From: Blattamonas nauphoetae
Taxonomy: Eukaryota > Preaxostyla > Oxymonadida
Reading direction: 5' to 3'
NCBI GenBank assembly: GCA_033064195.1
Contig: JARBJD010000028.1
Location: 248,001 to 312,000, forward strand
DNA: 64,000 nucleotides
Within the stretch, counting starts at the first letter, position 1; each line of letters opens with the position of its first letter. Below, piece by piece: positions 1-10,777 of this stretch. A program made the translations under genes and the position numbers. The notes below the pieces were generated by a model. The model was not told the DNA's origin. It worked only from the letters and a program-made list of their open reading frames with translations, and made no database searches.

Positions 1-2
1 AA

Positions 3-1032
3 TTGCTCGAAGCCTCACAGAAACTCGATAACACAAACGAAAAGGGATATATGCAGCTGGTCCCGCTTACTCAGCTTGAGAACGAAAAAAACACAGAAGG
101 CGTTCGGAACGATAAAATGAGAGATATTCTTCGCAAAAAGGAGGAGGAGCTAATTGCTCTTCTTCAGAAAGTTCGGGATCTTGATTCCAAAGTCACTGAA
201 TTTGAAGAGACACAATAGGAGCGCGAAGATCGAAAGAAAGCTGAAAATTGGGAAGAAGATGAACCAAGAAGCTGCCATCCTACTCCAAGTTCTCGAAGGA
301 TACATGACAAACACTTTCAGCCATCCATACCTCAACAAGAAGAGAAAAGAGTCGGTCCTGCTCTGGCGCGAAAAGATCAAGCGAGAGAAAGAGCGGAGAA
401 GAAAGGAATGAACAGAAGACAAAATATTGGCCAAGGAAGAACATGGCGTCGAGGAAGACATCGAACCGGACACACTTGCTGATTCCAAATCTGGCGAAGA
501 ATCTTCACTGATGAACCTCGACAACGAACCAAGCACAAACACGACTACCAATTTGTTCTTCCTCAGAAAGACAAATACAAAGAGTCAATACCACCTGGTA
601 ATCAGTTTGGAGGTACTTCCTTCGGCCCAGACTGCGAGGGAAAGGAAGATCTGAAACCGTCTGGGGAGGGATCAACACTGCACCGGAAGACTTTGTCCAT
701 CATCGATGCGAATCCTCTCTCGCTCTTCACATCATCGGCGCGAGCGAAGAAGGTGTTGTGAACAACAAGCAGCCATCGGCGACCGAGCATCAAACACTGT
801 GTTGACTGAGGGCACAGAGACATTAGAAGAGTTGGAGCACCGAATGGAGGCGATGCAAAAGAAAAATATCAAAGCAGAAGTGAAAGAAGAGACACGCGAG
901 ATCAACAAAGTTGCCGACAAGCTAGATGCCATGTATCTGCAATCACAGTCTTTCTGCCACTGTAAGATCCAACAAATCACCCGTATGAGCAAACAAAGCA
1001 AGGCACAGCCCTTGAAGAGGAGCCAGAATTGA
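3..1032 (+). pseudogene. Decayed coiled-coil gene fragment
   Basis: A Glu/Lys/Arg-rich frame enters from the left edge and runs to an in-frame TAG at 216-218. The same frame is open again to a TGA at 480-482. Similar polar, helix-forming stretches reappear in other frames at 427-654 and 706-1032 (for example TLEELEHRMEAMQKK). The composition suggests a long coiled-coil protein, but no family is recognisable. It lies just inside the transposon end at 1324-1413, so it may be cargo of that element, whose other end would be left of the window. The changing frames and stops argue for a dead copy. Confidence 0.35.
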
Positions 1033-1323
1033 ACCAGATCGTGATCCAAAATATCGTCGAAAAGATCTTCGAAACTGAGTCAACCAAACTCACAAAGAGG
1101 CTTGCTCGAAACATGAACCATTTTCCCTGTATTCTTTCGGAAGATATTGCGGGGAAACCAATCTTTCTAACGTGAACGCGATCGACCCTTTGAAACAGTT
1201 GTCGTGACTGCCTCATCAATCGCTCTCATTTTACCTTGACACTCTTCTTTTTATCCTTTTACATCTATTCTTCGTCTTTTTCATTCATATAAGACACATT
1301 ATAAGCCAAAATAGAGACAAAAA
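1033..1323. other. Short stretch without recognisable gene
   Basis: AT-rich sequence between the coiled-coil remnant and the transposon end. I see no gene, RNA or clear repeat here. Confidence 0.4.
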
Positions 1324-1413
1324 GGTCAGATCTGTGTGTATACCGCAGATCTGTGCCTATACCAACGGACAGATCTGTGTGTATACAAAATCAGATCTGT
1401 CTCTATACTTACC
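1324..1413. mobile_element. Solo right end of a MULE-like TIR element
   Basis: Read on the minus strand this starts GGTAAGTATAGAGACAGATC and carries four copies of a CAGATCTG-type motif linked by GTATAC-like spacers. The element at 8643-10491 starts GGTTAAGTATAGGCGCAGAT and has the same tandem layout, so the two belong to one family. The coding frame of the host gene stops exactly at this boundary (around 1413/1414). The body of the element should lie to the left; its far end is not in the window, so no target duplication can be checked. Confidence 0.6.
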
Positions 1414-2697
1414 CAGAGGGAATGATCGAGAAGTGAACCAGATAAATGTGGGAGAGATGGAGAGAGTCGGATAATGATTGATGCCTGAATGACAGATTCG
1501 ATGGTCTGATTGTTTTTCGAGCCGTTAGATTCGATGAGAGCTTCGAATGAAGATCTCACTGAATATGTCACAAGATTGCGAATTCCTCGTTGGCGGAAGA
1601 GGGATGGGTGGAGAGAGGGAGGATGAGAAGAGATCAGCAAAGGAAGATGAGCGAGAAGAGGAGAGTCAAAGTGAGAGGGAATGTTCAGCCAGTGCAGAGC
1701 AATCACAGAATCTCGACAATCTCGAAGAACATCCAAGTCTTCTTCATTATCTGCATTGAGTGGAGTGAGATGTTGGAACAGCCACTTCAGAGACACACAA
1801 TCACCGAACGGGGCTGTGGAGGCAACCAAAGAAGGGAGGACATCAAACAACTCAAATCGACCCACTAGTTGTGTCTTCACTGACTGATATGGTTCGATTA
1901 ACTGTCGAACGAGGAGAGGAGGAGGGAAACAAGAAAACAAGTTGAGAACGTCAGCTTCCATTTCGTTACTTAGACTCGCCGTGCTGAACATGACCGCGAG
2001 ATGGAATTGTTCATAATCATTAAGGGAACCAAAGCAACCGCGGATGAAGAGAGAATGGAGACCGAAAAGTGGAGTGTAAAGAAAACGGGCGGATGTCTGA
2101 GCGATGATTTCTGTGTCTTCTTTGAGAAAGGCAGATATGTTCGTGCGTGCTTGTCGTTCGAACAGAACTTCGATTGGGAAGACACTTCTTCGATATTTCG
2201 GGTTGAGTGATGTGTGGTTCAGATAAAGTGTTGGAGGGATGGCAGCTTGGAATATTGGGCTGTTCAGGATGATTCTCGTCAATTCATCAGGGAAAGCAAT
2301 CCCGTGATCAAAAGACAAGAAGGTGGCATAGTGGATGAAAGTGTGGAGATGTGCGTCATCGAAAATGGAGTGATTTGGGTTGGTCTGATGATGCTCACGA
2401 AATCGAATCAACACATTCTGCTGTCGTTCAAAGCGGAGCAGAAAGTCCTTCGCCCAGCGACGAGTCTTGTCATCCAATGTTCGAATTGCTCAGACACGCA
2501 CAACTACGGTCAGCGAGTCAGTGATCAGATCTTTATCCCACAAGTCAGCTGTCAGGAATCCTTCGAAGTCGAAAGCGGCGAGTGATTGGATGAGACTTGC
2601 TTCAGTTAGGATGGTTTTCTGGTCGAAGCGCTTCACCCAAAACCAGACGAGGAAAGTTTGTTCTTCCTTCGTCCCATCTCGAAACGCAAACCGAAGG
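1414..2697 (-). pseudogene. 3' part of a transposon-split host gene (unknown helical protein)
   Basis: A frame of about 355 codons (MDDKTRRWAKDFLLRFERQQ onward, 2477 down to 1414) reads into the transposon end and is cut there. Upstream, 2697-2485 encodes residues such as EEQTFLVWFWVKRFDQKT and ILTEASLIQSLAAFDF in a neighbouring frame, so one frameshift or small intron lies near 2480. The protein is Leu/Ser/His-rich and looks all-helical, like the HEAT-type proteins common in Blattamonas, but I cannot name it. The DIRS-like element at 2698-7508 separates this part from 7509-11606, and the coding sense resumes on both sides, so they are one gene. The gene must be inactive in this allele. Confidence 0.55.
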
Positions 2698-2763
2698 TTT
2701 TACAACAAACCGGGCTCATCAACAATTGAGTGAGTGCCGTGATTCAACTATGGGCTGGCCACG
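2698..2763. repeat. DIRS left inverted terminal repeat
   Basis: Contains AACCGGGCTCATCAACAATT followed by a GTGCCGTGATTCAAC stretch that reappears inverted at 7420-7460. Confidence 0.8.
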
Positions 2764-3040
2764 GTCAAAATGACCAAACAGAAAGTAAGTTTTATCTGTT
2801 TGTTACAATCCCATCAAAGGAACGTAATGTTCACGATGACAGTTCTGCCTCGATTGGGCTGTTGATGAAAAAAAAAAAGTTTGTGCCATTTGGCTTTTAC
2901 CCAGAAATCCCTAACAGGGAACAAAAACTGGGCGAATGGTCGAAATCGACGAGTGAAGTGAAAAAACTAGCCATTGATAGTGTGGGTTGACCACAATACG
3001 CAACCTGACACGGCGGCGAAACCAGTTGTGTGTCAGGACT

Positions 3041-3119
3041 CATTGTTGATGAGCCCGGTTTGTTGTAAAAGGATGTCGCAGGCTCCATCCACAACCAAAC
3101 CGGGTCACCAACAATTGAG
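3041..3119. repeat. DIRS internal complementary region
   Basis: The first half is the reverse complement of the left extremity (GAGCCCGGTTTGTTGTAAAA) and the second half that of the right extremity (GGATGTCGCAGGCTCCATCC). Even the small differences between the two termini are copied faithfully. In the DIRS replication model this segment bridges the ends of the DNA intermediate. Confidence 0.8.
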
Positions 3120-3222
3120 ATTTGAAAGGGAACTAAAATAATAGAGGTGAAACTGAGATAGAAAGAAAGAGACGTAGAAAGAACAATGAGAAGAAAGAAA
3201 GTATCATCTGGAACCAGTGCTT

Positions 3223-6174
3223 CTATAACTTGTTCTTTCCTTCATTTGTGAGGCCGTGACCTCGAAGAGGCTGCCACCAACTGTGAGCCAATTCGTGATC
3301 CGATCCCCCGATCAGGACCGGTGAAGAATAGTAATCGTCTGCTACGGACGATTTTTGCGACCAACCAATATGCCCGTTAACCACCTCCAGTGGAATGTGA
3401 GCTACTCTTCTGAGGTAGCTCACAGCAGCATGTTTTATGGTATACGGACCATAGATGTCCGGGACGCCAATTGTTGAGAGAATGGCTTTCAGAGATGCAG
3501 CGATCGTTGTCATTTTTAGTGGCGATCCGTCAGAGAAGTTCATCCACACTCTCGATGGCGGGTTGATCGCTGTGGGATCGAACTGTCGAGCAGCCTCCTC
3601 GACATTAGTCTTGTGTCTCTGGAGAGCCACGAAGGGAGAATAGGATGGGTGTCCCTCATCACGGATGAATCGAATGTCTTCCTGATCCTGAGCTTGCTTG
3701 GGTTTAAATGTGATTGCTGCAAAGGCCTCTGGTATATGTGGTGACTTGAATACAAATTCAACATTCTTCCACTGAAGATGAACGATTTCTTCCCTTCTGC
3801 AACAACATGAGGCGAGAACAAGCGCGAAAGTCCTCATTTGATGGAGTTGTTTATTCGTCAGTGCTTCTTCTTCAGTATCACGAGCCCAACTGAGGAGTAG
3901 ATCGATATTCCACATCACTCCATATTTCCGTTTTGATTTGTGCACAGGATGATGTTTTGAGAGTAGTTTCCTGAACGAAGCAACGTGAGAGTGTTGGTAG
4001 TGGAGCGAAGGATGGAACAGGCCGAGCGAGTTAACCACTTTCACCACAGCTGTGTGGGGTGTCTGATTTGGAGAAGGGAATTGCCGTGAAAGATCAGCAA
4101 CGAAGGCGCACAGGATTTGCTCGATCTCTTTTGATGACTCGATGATGTAGGACGCGGTATACTTGTGCTCCTGGCAGAAGAGGCTGAATAATGTCCATGC
4201 TCTCATCCACGGTCCCTTGTTCTTGTATCTTCTCTCTTCCCAATTTCTTACCCTCTCGTCAACATGTCCAATTGCACACAGTTCACGGAAGAATCGTTGT
4301 CCCTCATTGTTCTTCCCACCAACGAAGCTCTCACCGTTCCGGGAGGCAGGCATACTTCCTTCGAATTGTTTGGAAGCTTTGTCATCTGTTCGTACGGGCC
4401 GAGGATGATTGTATCCCTCTGAAGCCGGGCAAGAGTCGAAGACCAAGTCTGGTTGTCCCAGTTCGGGGTTATGAGAACGCCCTCCCGAACAGTCTCCATC
4501 TGAAGTTTCTGTAGCACTTGTGGTATGATCAGAATTGGGGGATGGATGAGGGGATGAATCATCCCTGACCAACTTACGCTGAGTGCGTCCACGCCAGCTG
4601 CGTCGACCTCCTCGAACAGCGAGAAGAATGTTTCGCATTGACTGTTCTGCTTTGTTGCGAAGAGATCTATCTGCAGATCGAAGTTCCATTGCATGCGGAG
4701 CTGGTTCATTGCTTCGGGTGTCAGTTGGTACTCCGCGTGAGGGTGCATGCGAGAGAGTGAGTCTGCTGTTGAGTTGTCCTTCCCCGGAATGTGTTGAATC
4801 GTCGTGAGAATCAGCCCAGACTTTTCGATCGACTTGAGTGTTTGACGAGTGATGCGACACAGTGACTTCCCCGCTCTTTGCTTCTTCAGATTGTTCACTG
4901 CTGATGTGTTGTCGCTCCATACTCGAATAGATGTAATCTGCTTCTTCTTCAACAGTGGAGCGGCTCTGAGGACTGCAAAACGAACTGCCGCTGTTTCCTT
5001 CCAGTTGGAAGACTCCTGTGCTTGAGATTCTGTCCAGACACCGTGTAGATTCGTGTGTTCCTCTCCGATCTGGAGGACACACCCCCAGCCAGTTGGACTG
5101 GCATCTGTAATGAGGGAGGCTTGAGGTGTGAGAAGCTTGAACGATTTTGGATGGTTCGACATGATATTGGTTGTCCAGAAGGTGAGCTCGCCCATCAGGA
5201 CAGGAGAGAGACGCACTGTAGATGTCCACCCTCCTCTTCGAACTGCTTCGTCCTTGTACTGGTTCAATCTCTGAAGAAAGAGGCTCGCCGACGGAATGGA
5301 CGCACGTAGGAAATTGAGTTGTCCCACCAACCTGGCAAGCTCCCGCACAGGGATCGCCTGTCGACTTAATGCCAGCGCCTTGGCGTGGCGAAGACTGTTT
5401 ATGAGCTTTGTTTGGCGGGAAGGAGTGATCATGATCGACTGTGTGCTTGAATCGATGATCCATCCAAGATACTCGATTGTCTGACTTGGGCTGGTTTGAC
5501 ATTTGTTGAGGGCCAGTTCGAAGCCCAGTCTTTCCAAAATTGACATTGCAAGCTTCGTTTTCAACTCTGCCTCCTCCTTTGTCTGAGAGAGTAGGAGAAT
5601 GTCGTCCAAGTAAAATAACACTGGTATTTGCAGTTCTTCCCTCATGGACTTCACCGCGACCTTCATGATTTTTGTGAAGGTTCGTGGAGCGGTGGCCAAA
5701 CCAAAAGGCATCCCAACAAATTGGAAGTGTCTGTTTTCGAATTGAAAGCATAGATATTTCCGAAGATGCTGTGGTACGAGGATGTGCTGGTACGCATTGT
5801 GGATATCCAAAGTAGTCAACCACTCCCCTCCCTGTACGAATTGAATTGCCGTCTCGATCGTCTCCATTTTGAAATGCTCCACACGTATTTCGTTGTTCAC
5901 TGGAGTAGCATTGAGAATCTTCCGAAATCTTCCCCCCGGTTTTGGAACTAAGAAGGTGTGAAGTGACAGTCTCACCTCCTGCAATGGCACCTCCACGACA
6001 ACGCCAGTCCTCAATTCTTCCTCCAGAAGAGCCCTGAACGCCTCCGTTTCCTCCAGGCTCCCACGGAAAGGAGGCGCCCAGCTCAGGTTCTGGAGTCTTG
6101 ATGACGACTCCTCGTCCCGCCATTCCCATAATGCCCCCGCTTGAACTCGGTGAGCTCCTCCGATCTTCTCCCAA
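3223..6174 (-). CDS. DIRS tyrosine recombinase frame
   Basis: The last ~330 codons (about 4240 down to 3223) encode a tyrosine recombinase-like domain, with CCCRREEIVHLQW and a C-terminal GHIGW...DDYY segment. The frame overlaps the reverse transcriptase/RNase H frame over much of its length, as is usual in DIRS elements. The upstream part of this frame, rich in Ser/Gly/Arg, is mostly the shadow of the other frame, so the true start of the recombinase is uncertain. The product would insert the circular DNA intermediate into the genome. Confidence 0.65.
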   Translation of the reverse strand: MGEDRRSSPSSSGGIMGMAGRGVVIKTPEPELGASFPWEPGGNGGVQGSSGGRIEDWRCRGGAIAGGETVTSHLLSSKTGGKISEDSQCYSSEQRNTCGAFQNGDDRDGNSIRTGRGVVDYFGYPQCVPAHPRTTASSEISMLSIRKQTLPICWDAFWFGHRSTNLHKNHEGRGEVHEGRTANTSVILLGRHSPTLSDKGGGRVENEACNVNFGKTGLRTGPQQMSNQPKSDNRVSWMDHRFKHTVDHDHSFPPNKAHKQSSPRQGAGIKSTGDPCAGACQVGGTTQFPTCVHSVGEPLSSEIEPVQGRSSSKRRVDIYSASLSCPDGRAHLLDNQYHVEPSKIVQASHTSSLPHYRCQSNWLGVCPPDRRGTHESTRCLDRISSTGVFQLEGNSGSSFCSPQSRSTVEEEADYIYSSMERQHISSEQSEEAKSGEVTVSHHSSNTQVDRKVWADSHDDSTHSGEGQLNSRLTLSHAPSRGVPTDTRSNEPAPHAMELRSADRSLRNKAEQSMRNILLAVRGGRRSWRGRTQRKLVRDDSSPHPSPNSDHTTSATETSDGDCSGGRSHNPELGQPDLVFDSCPASEGYNHPRPVRTDDKASKQFEGSMPASRNGESFVGGKNNEGQRFFRELCAIGHVDERVRNWEERRYKNKGPWMRAWTLFSLFCQEHKYTASYIIESSKEIEQILCAFVADLSRQFPSPNQTPHTAVVKVVNSLGLFHPSLHYQHSHVASFRKLLSKHHPVHKSKRKYGVMWNIDLLLSWARDTEEEALTNKQLHQMRTFALVLASCCCRREEIVHLQWKNVEFVFKSPHIPEAFAAITFKPKQAQDQEDIRFIRDEGHPSYSPFVALQRHKTNVEEAARQFDPTAINPPSRVWMNFSDGSPLKMTTIAASLKAILSTIGVPDIYGPYTIKHAAVSYLRRVAHIPLEVVNGHIGWSQKSSVADDYYSSPVLIGGSDHELAHSWWQPLRGHGLTNEGKNKL

Positions 6175-7438
6175 TCCTGAAGCGCATTTAGAAGCCGATG
6201 CGGTGTATCCTGTCGATCTACTGTTGGTACCGCTGTTTCTGATTTCGTTGTTGTGAGTGGCCGTTTGTTTGGGGCGGGGGGCGGCTCGACCCCCCCTCGG
6301 CCGGAGAAAGACGCTCTTGAACCGAAGTGCGACTGAGTTGGGAATGTTTGATATGTAGTGCTTTGTTGTTGATTGGGTGGAGTCAGGAGATCGTTTGCAA
6401 TTGTCGCCGGTTGAGTAATTCCAAGAACAGCTGCAATTTTCTCCGCATTTCGTGAATCCATGTATCTTGCGTGTTGCGCGCTTGTAGCCGCATCCGAGAT
6501 GGACAGCATCGCATTCGTAATCGTTGACAGGACAATATTAGGTGATCTTTCCTCCACAACTTGACTGTACGCCTCCGCCATCAGGGCAAGACTGGATAGA
6601 TCGGATTGAGTCGAAGCTATAAGAGCTTGATCTGCTAAACGTTCCGGAGAGGTCATAGATTTACTGTTTGGTGCTATATCGAGTGGAATCCCGAGAACAT
6701 TTCGCATTTGAGACGTGTGAGAGCAACACGAGTCTCGATGTTGATTTGGTAGACTTGTTTTGAGCCAGTCACCCTTGAATGACGGTTCATGCCGTTTCAT
6801 TTGCTTTAGTATCCTCTTGCGTAATTCTTCCTGCCTTCGACGTGAATGAGAGCTTCCTTTTGTCGACAACGAAAAAGCATCCGGCGAACCAGGACGAGAT
6901 CTGTATCTATGACGATTCTTTCGGGAGTGTTGATGTCTGTGATATCTTTGCTTTCCGGTACGTCTTCCTCGACGTCGAGATCTGCTGTTCGATGAGGATG
7001 ATGAGCTTGAGTCAGTCGTGTCGGAAGATATTGATTCACTGGATGAATAGGATGAGGAATCTGCAGATTGTTGACTCTTGCTACTATAACGTTTGAAATG
7101 AGATTGATTTCGATGGTGAGTGGTTCTGGAAGGACTACAATGAGAGGCATGATCGGGACTTGTTGGGCGATCTCTCTTCTGTTTAGAGATCTGCGGAAGC
7201 TGAATACTTGACGGTGGGTGAATCAACTGAGACGGATCCGGCTGAAGCATCTGAAGGTCACTTGATTGCGGGAGAGGTTGTGAAGGAGGTTGACTTGGAA
7301 CGGCTTGGAGTCTCTCAACTACTTGATAAATAATTGTTTGAAGCAGCTCATCATTGAGCGGTGGATGAAGAGGTGCTGTAGATCGAGACGGCGAAGAACT
7401 ATCGTCTGTTTGAGTCATTGTTTCCGTTGGCCAGCCCA
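4248..7438 (-). CDS. DIRS gag-like + reverse transcriptase + RNase H frame
   Basis: A single frame of about 1060 codons. The N-terminal third is Ser/Arg/His-rich and gag-like. It is followed by reverse transcriptase motifs (FVGMPFGLATAPRTF, then the catalytic VLFYLDDILLLS), and by RNase H (SLITDASPTGWGC, RVWSDNTSAVNNL, HIPGKDNSTADSLSRM). This domain order is standard for DIRS-1 and Ngaro elements. The likely start is a Met inside or next to the terminal repeat (MGWPTETMTQTDD). The element lacks an aspartic protease and a DDE integrase as far as I can see, which fits DIRS rather than Gypsy. Confidence 0.8.
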
Positions 7439-7508
7439 TAGTTGAATCACGGCACTCACTCAATTGTTGGTGACCCGGTTTGGTTGTGGATGGAGCCTGC
7501 GACATCCT
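7420..7508. repeat. DIRS right inverted terminal repeat
   Basis: Reverse complement of the left repeat over ~45 bases, then a right-specific extension (GACCCGGTTTGGTTGTGGAT) that is copied in the internal complementary region. Confidence 0.8.
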
Positions 7509-8639
7509 TGTGAAGATGCGACTCGCGAACAATCTCCATTCCATATTCACTGATGATTGTCTCCAGCAGGTAAAGTGAGTGAATGCGAAGGCTGACATGA
7601 GAACTGCCAAGAGTCCCGATCAGACGATCGACGAAGGCGGGTGGATCGTCAATGTGGGACAGGTTTTCGTTGACAATCCCAACACATACACATCGATAAA
7701 GTGAATCGACAATTTTTGCATCATCTTCCTCATCAAACAGAGAAACGCTGAACACCGCATTGAGATCAAATGAAAGACTGACGTTTTGTAAGAAATCATC
7801 GGGAGTCAAATCAACATAGGGATGTTGGAAAGACGATCGCAGAAGGTGAGCAGATATGAGGTTGTGGAGAGTGCTGATCATCCAACCAGAGTCTGATCCG
7901 GCAGGCGAGAATGATGATTGTGTGTCATGTGACGGTGGTGGTTGTGCCTCAAGTGAGAGTGATGATGACGAAGGGTCAGTGTCGGTTTGGGAGAGGGTGA
8001 GAGACGAAGAGGAGCCACGATGAAGATCAGAGTTGACAAGTGATGATTGAAGTGTCGTCTGATCATCGGTGTTATTGGGATTGAAAGGTGGTTGATTCGA
8101 GTTTGGTGAAGTGAGCGAATGATCTGCCAGTGATGATGCGAGGTGAGCAGACGGGAGTGGGAGTGAAGGAGGGCGAAGGGACATCAAGTGTTGGTGTTTC
8201 GACAGAAGAGACGTCAGAGTTGGTCGGAAGATCCAGTTTCGCAGAAACGAGATGTCACACTGAAACACAAACAACAAATCAAATCAAATCAAACACGAAA
8301 ACAAGAAGCACACCACAGTTTCCTCATTCGCAACAATCTTCCTCATCAATCCCTTCCATCCCTCAAACGAGTCGAACTCTTCTCGCACCTTCTCTTTTGA
8401 GTATCGCTTCTGAACACCCCTCACAACATCCGCCAGTTCTTTTGAGTTTTCCACATCCTTCTGTCGGAAAAATGAATGTTCAGGTAAAGTCCAAATTCCT
8501 AATTTGGTAAGGTAATCCGCAATTGTTGAAATTGCGTGTCCGATCAAATCATGAGTCATCTCACTTGATTTATGGCGAACATTCGCTAGCAGTGTGTGCC
8601 AAGTTCGGCGAAAACGGTGACATAGACAGATGGAGATGC
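7509..8639 (-). pseudogene. Middle exons of the transposon-split host gene
   Basis: Two exons are clear. One at 8639-8314 encodes GISICLCHRFRRTW and ends ...NEETV. A 54-nt GT-AG intron (8313-8260) follows, and the next exon starts CDISFLRNWIF at 8259 and runs to 7509, where the DIRS element cuts it after IISEYGMEIVRESHL. The splice keeps the frame. The second exon has a long Ser/Pro/Thr-rich linker, then a helical part (DDFLQNVSLSFDL, VDRLIGTLGSSHVSLRIHSL). The pattern resembles Blattamonas lineage-specific HEAT-like proteins, but no function can be assigned. The 5' side is separated from its upstream exon by the MULE-like element. Confidence 0.55.
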
Positions 8640-8642
8640 CTG

Positions 8643-10491
8643 GGTTAAGTATAGGCGCAGATCCGATTTTGGATACGCGCAGATCTAAAAAAATGGATAC
8701 GCGCAGATCCAAATGGATACACGCAGATCTAACTGGTGAAACTCATATCTGACATTTTTCGTGGTATTTTCAATTACATAACATCTCAAATGAAACAAAG
8801 TGACGTGAAAAAGAATTTTGTGTGAAGAATTTGGCCTGTTTTGGAATTGTTGAACGGATTTCGCTTAAGAGTTGATCTCACCCATGAATGAAGGAGAGTG
8901 ACCACTCAGACGGTACTGTTTAGAATATCCATCCCCAAACGGCTCAGTCACCAAGTATAAGAGTGTCCCGATCCACTCTCCATTTGGCCTTGCTTTCCGC
9001 CGCTGCTGCATCTTGTTTTCAATCTCTTCGCGTTCTCCGATGATCAAGTGATTCAGCAGAACAGGGTTATGAGGATGGAAGAGTGAGTACGAATGGAAGA
9101 GATGGATGGACGGTGGTTGTTGGCGGAAGCGGATTATTGTGAAAATGGTTGAGAATTGAATGTCTTACAATCTGCGAGAGGATATATGGAAGAAAGAGAG
9201 AAAGAGGAAATGAGAGAAAATGGACATAAAGTGCTCCATACCATTCTTGTCTCGTTATCTTCGCGGTTGGGGGTAAATGTTCGCGTTTTGTTTTCAGACT
9301 CGATTGCTTCATCTTCTCCTTCTTTCCTTCTACTTCAACAAGGTTTTCGTCATAATAGTTGTATCTACCATCGCCATTCCTTTTCTCATGCTCATCATCC
9401 CTTGATCGTTCATTCAGTGTGATCGTGTCTTGTCGTGGTTTCCGTTCTCTTTCTTCTCGCTCTCCCTGTCGATAATTCTCTTTGCATCCATCAAGTGTTT
9501 GTGTTGTTTCTAGCTTCCAAACTTCGAACATCTGTTTGTAACGATGTCTGCGTCTGGGTCTTTTCACTTTGTCGTCCTCATTCCATCTAGCACTTCCTTT
9601 GTGTTTTCTTTCTCATTTTCACATTTCTGCAATGTATCCTTGAACTGGGTCGTGAATGGAATTCGATTGGGCCATAGTCCGCTGTTCCACCCGCATTGTT
9701 AATCGATCCTCATTGTGTTGTCCAGTTCATCGCAATTTTAAATTTTTATGACTTTTCTGGTTTCGTCTCTATGTCATCCCGTCTTTATTGTTCCCCCTTC
9801 AGGTGTGCAGGAACGATCATCCATCTGCAGTGGAGTGGGCTTGATGATCACGATCTGTTGAGGGACAGAGTGCACAAGAGGGCTCTGAAGATCGAGAAAG
9901 AGGGGGAGGCGAGAATGGGGATGTTGAGGAGCAATTGATGATAAAGAAAGTGAAACATTTGATAGAACAAATGAGAAAAAAGTGAAAGACTCGAATCAAG
10001 GCGAAATATCACTTACAAACTGAGTTTGTTTTGACACATATCCAGATTTTTCGCCAGATGGTTGATAACCTGGCCTCAGACACGATAAAATCCAGAAAGA
10101 AGGCGAAGATGTGACGGGCAATCGATTAGTGAGAGAACTGACGTTTCAGACGTGATGGAAAGGAGGATGAAAGAGGAAATCAGGAAAGGTGAACGTGGAG
10201 ACACGTATACCCAAAAACGAGTTTAGATTTGGAGGAGAAACCACGATGAGAATACGGGTGATGGTAAGATCAACTTTATCCTGTGACGACGTGACAAATG
10301 TTGAGTTGCGAAGAGTTTTTGAGAGTTATGGTGAATTGTGAGCATTCAGAGTGAAATGGCATGAATTGGCAAGGATAAAAACAAAAGAAGCAAGAAATCT
10401 TTTGGATCTGCGTGTATCCATTTGGATCTGCGCGTATCCAAAAAAATGGATCTGCGTGTAGCGAAAATCGGATCTGCGCCTATACTTAACC
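8643..10491. mobile_element. MULE-like TIR element with 10-bp target duplication
   Basis: About 1.85 kb. The left end starts GGTTAAGTATAGGCGCAGAT and the right end is its reverse complement; the inverted repeats run ~95 bp and contain four CGCAGATC-type motifs each. The element is flanked by GAGATGCCTG at 8633-8642 and 10492-10501. Duplications of 9-11 bp are typical of Mutator-like elements. No transposase is visible, so it is non-autonomous. Inside, a minus-strand frame at 9067-9567 (166 codons, Arg/Glu/Lys-rich N-terminus) is unrecognised and may be captured host sequence. The rest (8740-9060, 9570-10380) shows nothing I can name. Confidence 0.75.
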
Positions 10492-10518
10492 GAGATGCCT
10501 GGGGAAGGATGATGTCAC

Positions 10519-10769
10519 CCGATTGCACAAATGAGTCCAAAATGTCTGTCATCATTCGATATAAGATGAGAAAATGATGATCCTGATCAGAAGGAGAGTC
10601 CAACGAAGAAAGATCTTCAAGAATCAGAAGCGATGTCAGAAAAAGTTCGCAGATGACAGAAAGGTCAGATGAGAAGGCGTTCTCACGAAGTGTTGGACTG
10701 GGTGAAGGAGGAGGATCTGAAACGAGGAAGAAAGTGAAAGAAATCAACAAACTGATGCGTGTAACACAA
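10519..10769 (-). pseudogene. Upstream exons of the split host gene
   Basis: The exon ending at 10519 encodes SSDLSVICELFLTSLLILED and MMTDILDSFVQSG. It begins at 10716 after a 36-nt intron (10752-10717) with a GTTTGT donor and a TTTCAG acceptor; the preceding exon, 10753 up to the MITE, encodes CCVTRI. All junctions are in frame. The product is helical and unnamed. Splicing from the GTGACA donor at 10518 to the CAG at 8642-8640 would remove the whole MULE-like element and join Q-S-G to I-S-I in frame. Confidence 0.5.
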
Positions 10770-10777
10770 CAGTTGTC

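Larger units (their letters stand above)
2698..7508 (-). mobile_element. DIRS-1-like tyrosine-recombinase retrotransposon
   Basis: About 4.8 kb. Inverted terminal repeats lie at 2698-2763 and 7420-7508, and an internal complementary region at 3041-3119 matches both extreme ends back to back, which is the hallmark of DIRS elements. Parts, reading on the minus strand: an Arg/Ser-rich gag-like N-terminus, reverse transcriptase and RNase H in one frame, and a tyrosine recombinase in an overlapping frame. It looks whole, with both long frames uninterrupted, and the termini and internal copies agree closely, so it is probably a young insertion. It sits inside an exon of a host gene. DIRS elements normally make no target duplication, and none is obvious. 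Confidence 0.85.

Noticed and set aside
3223-6174. N-terminal two thirds of the recombinase frame as a separate protein
   Set aside because: It overlaps the reverse transcriptase/RNase H frame antiparallel in codon phase and has the composition of a shadow frame; only the C-terminal domain is supported.
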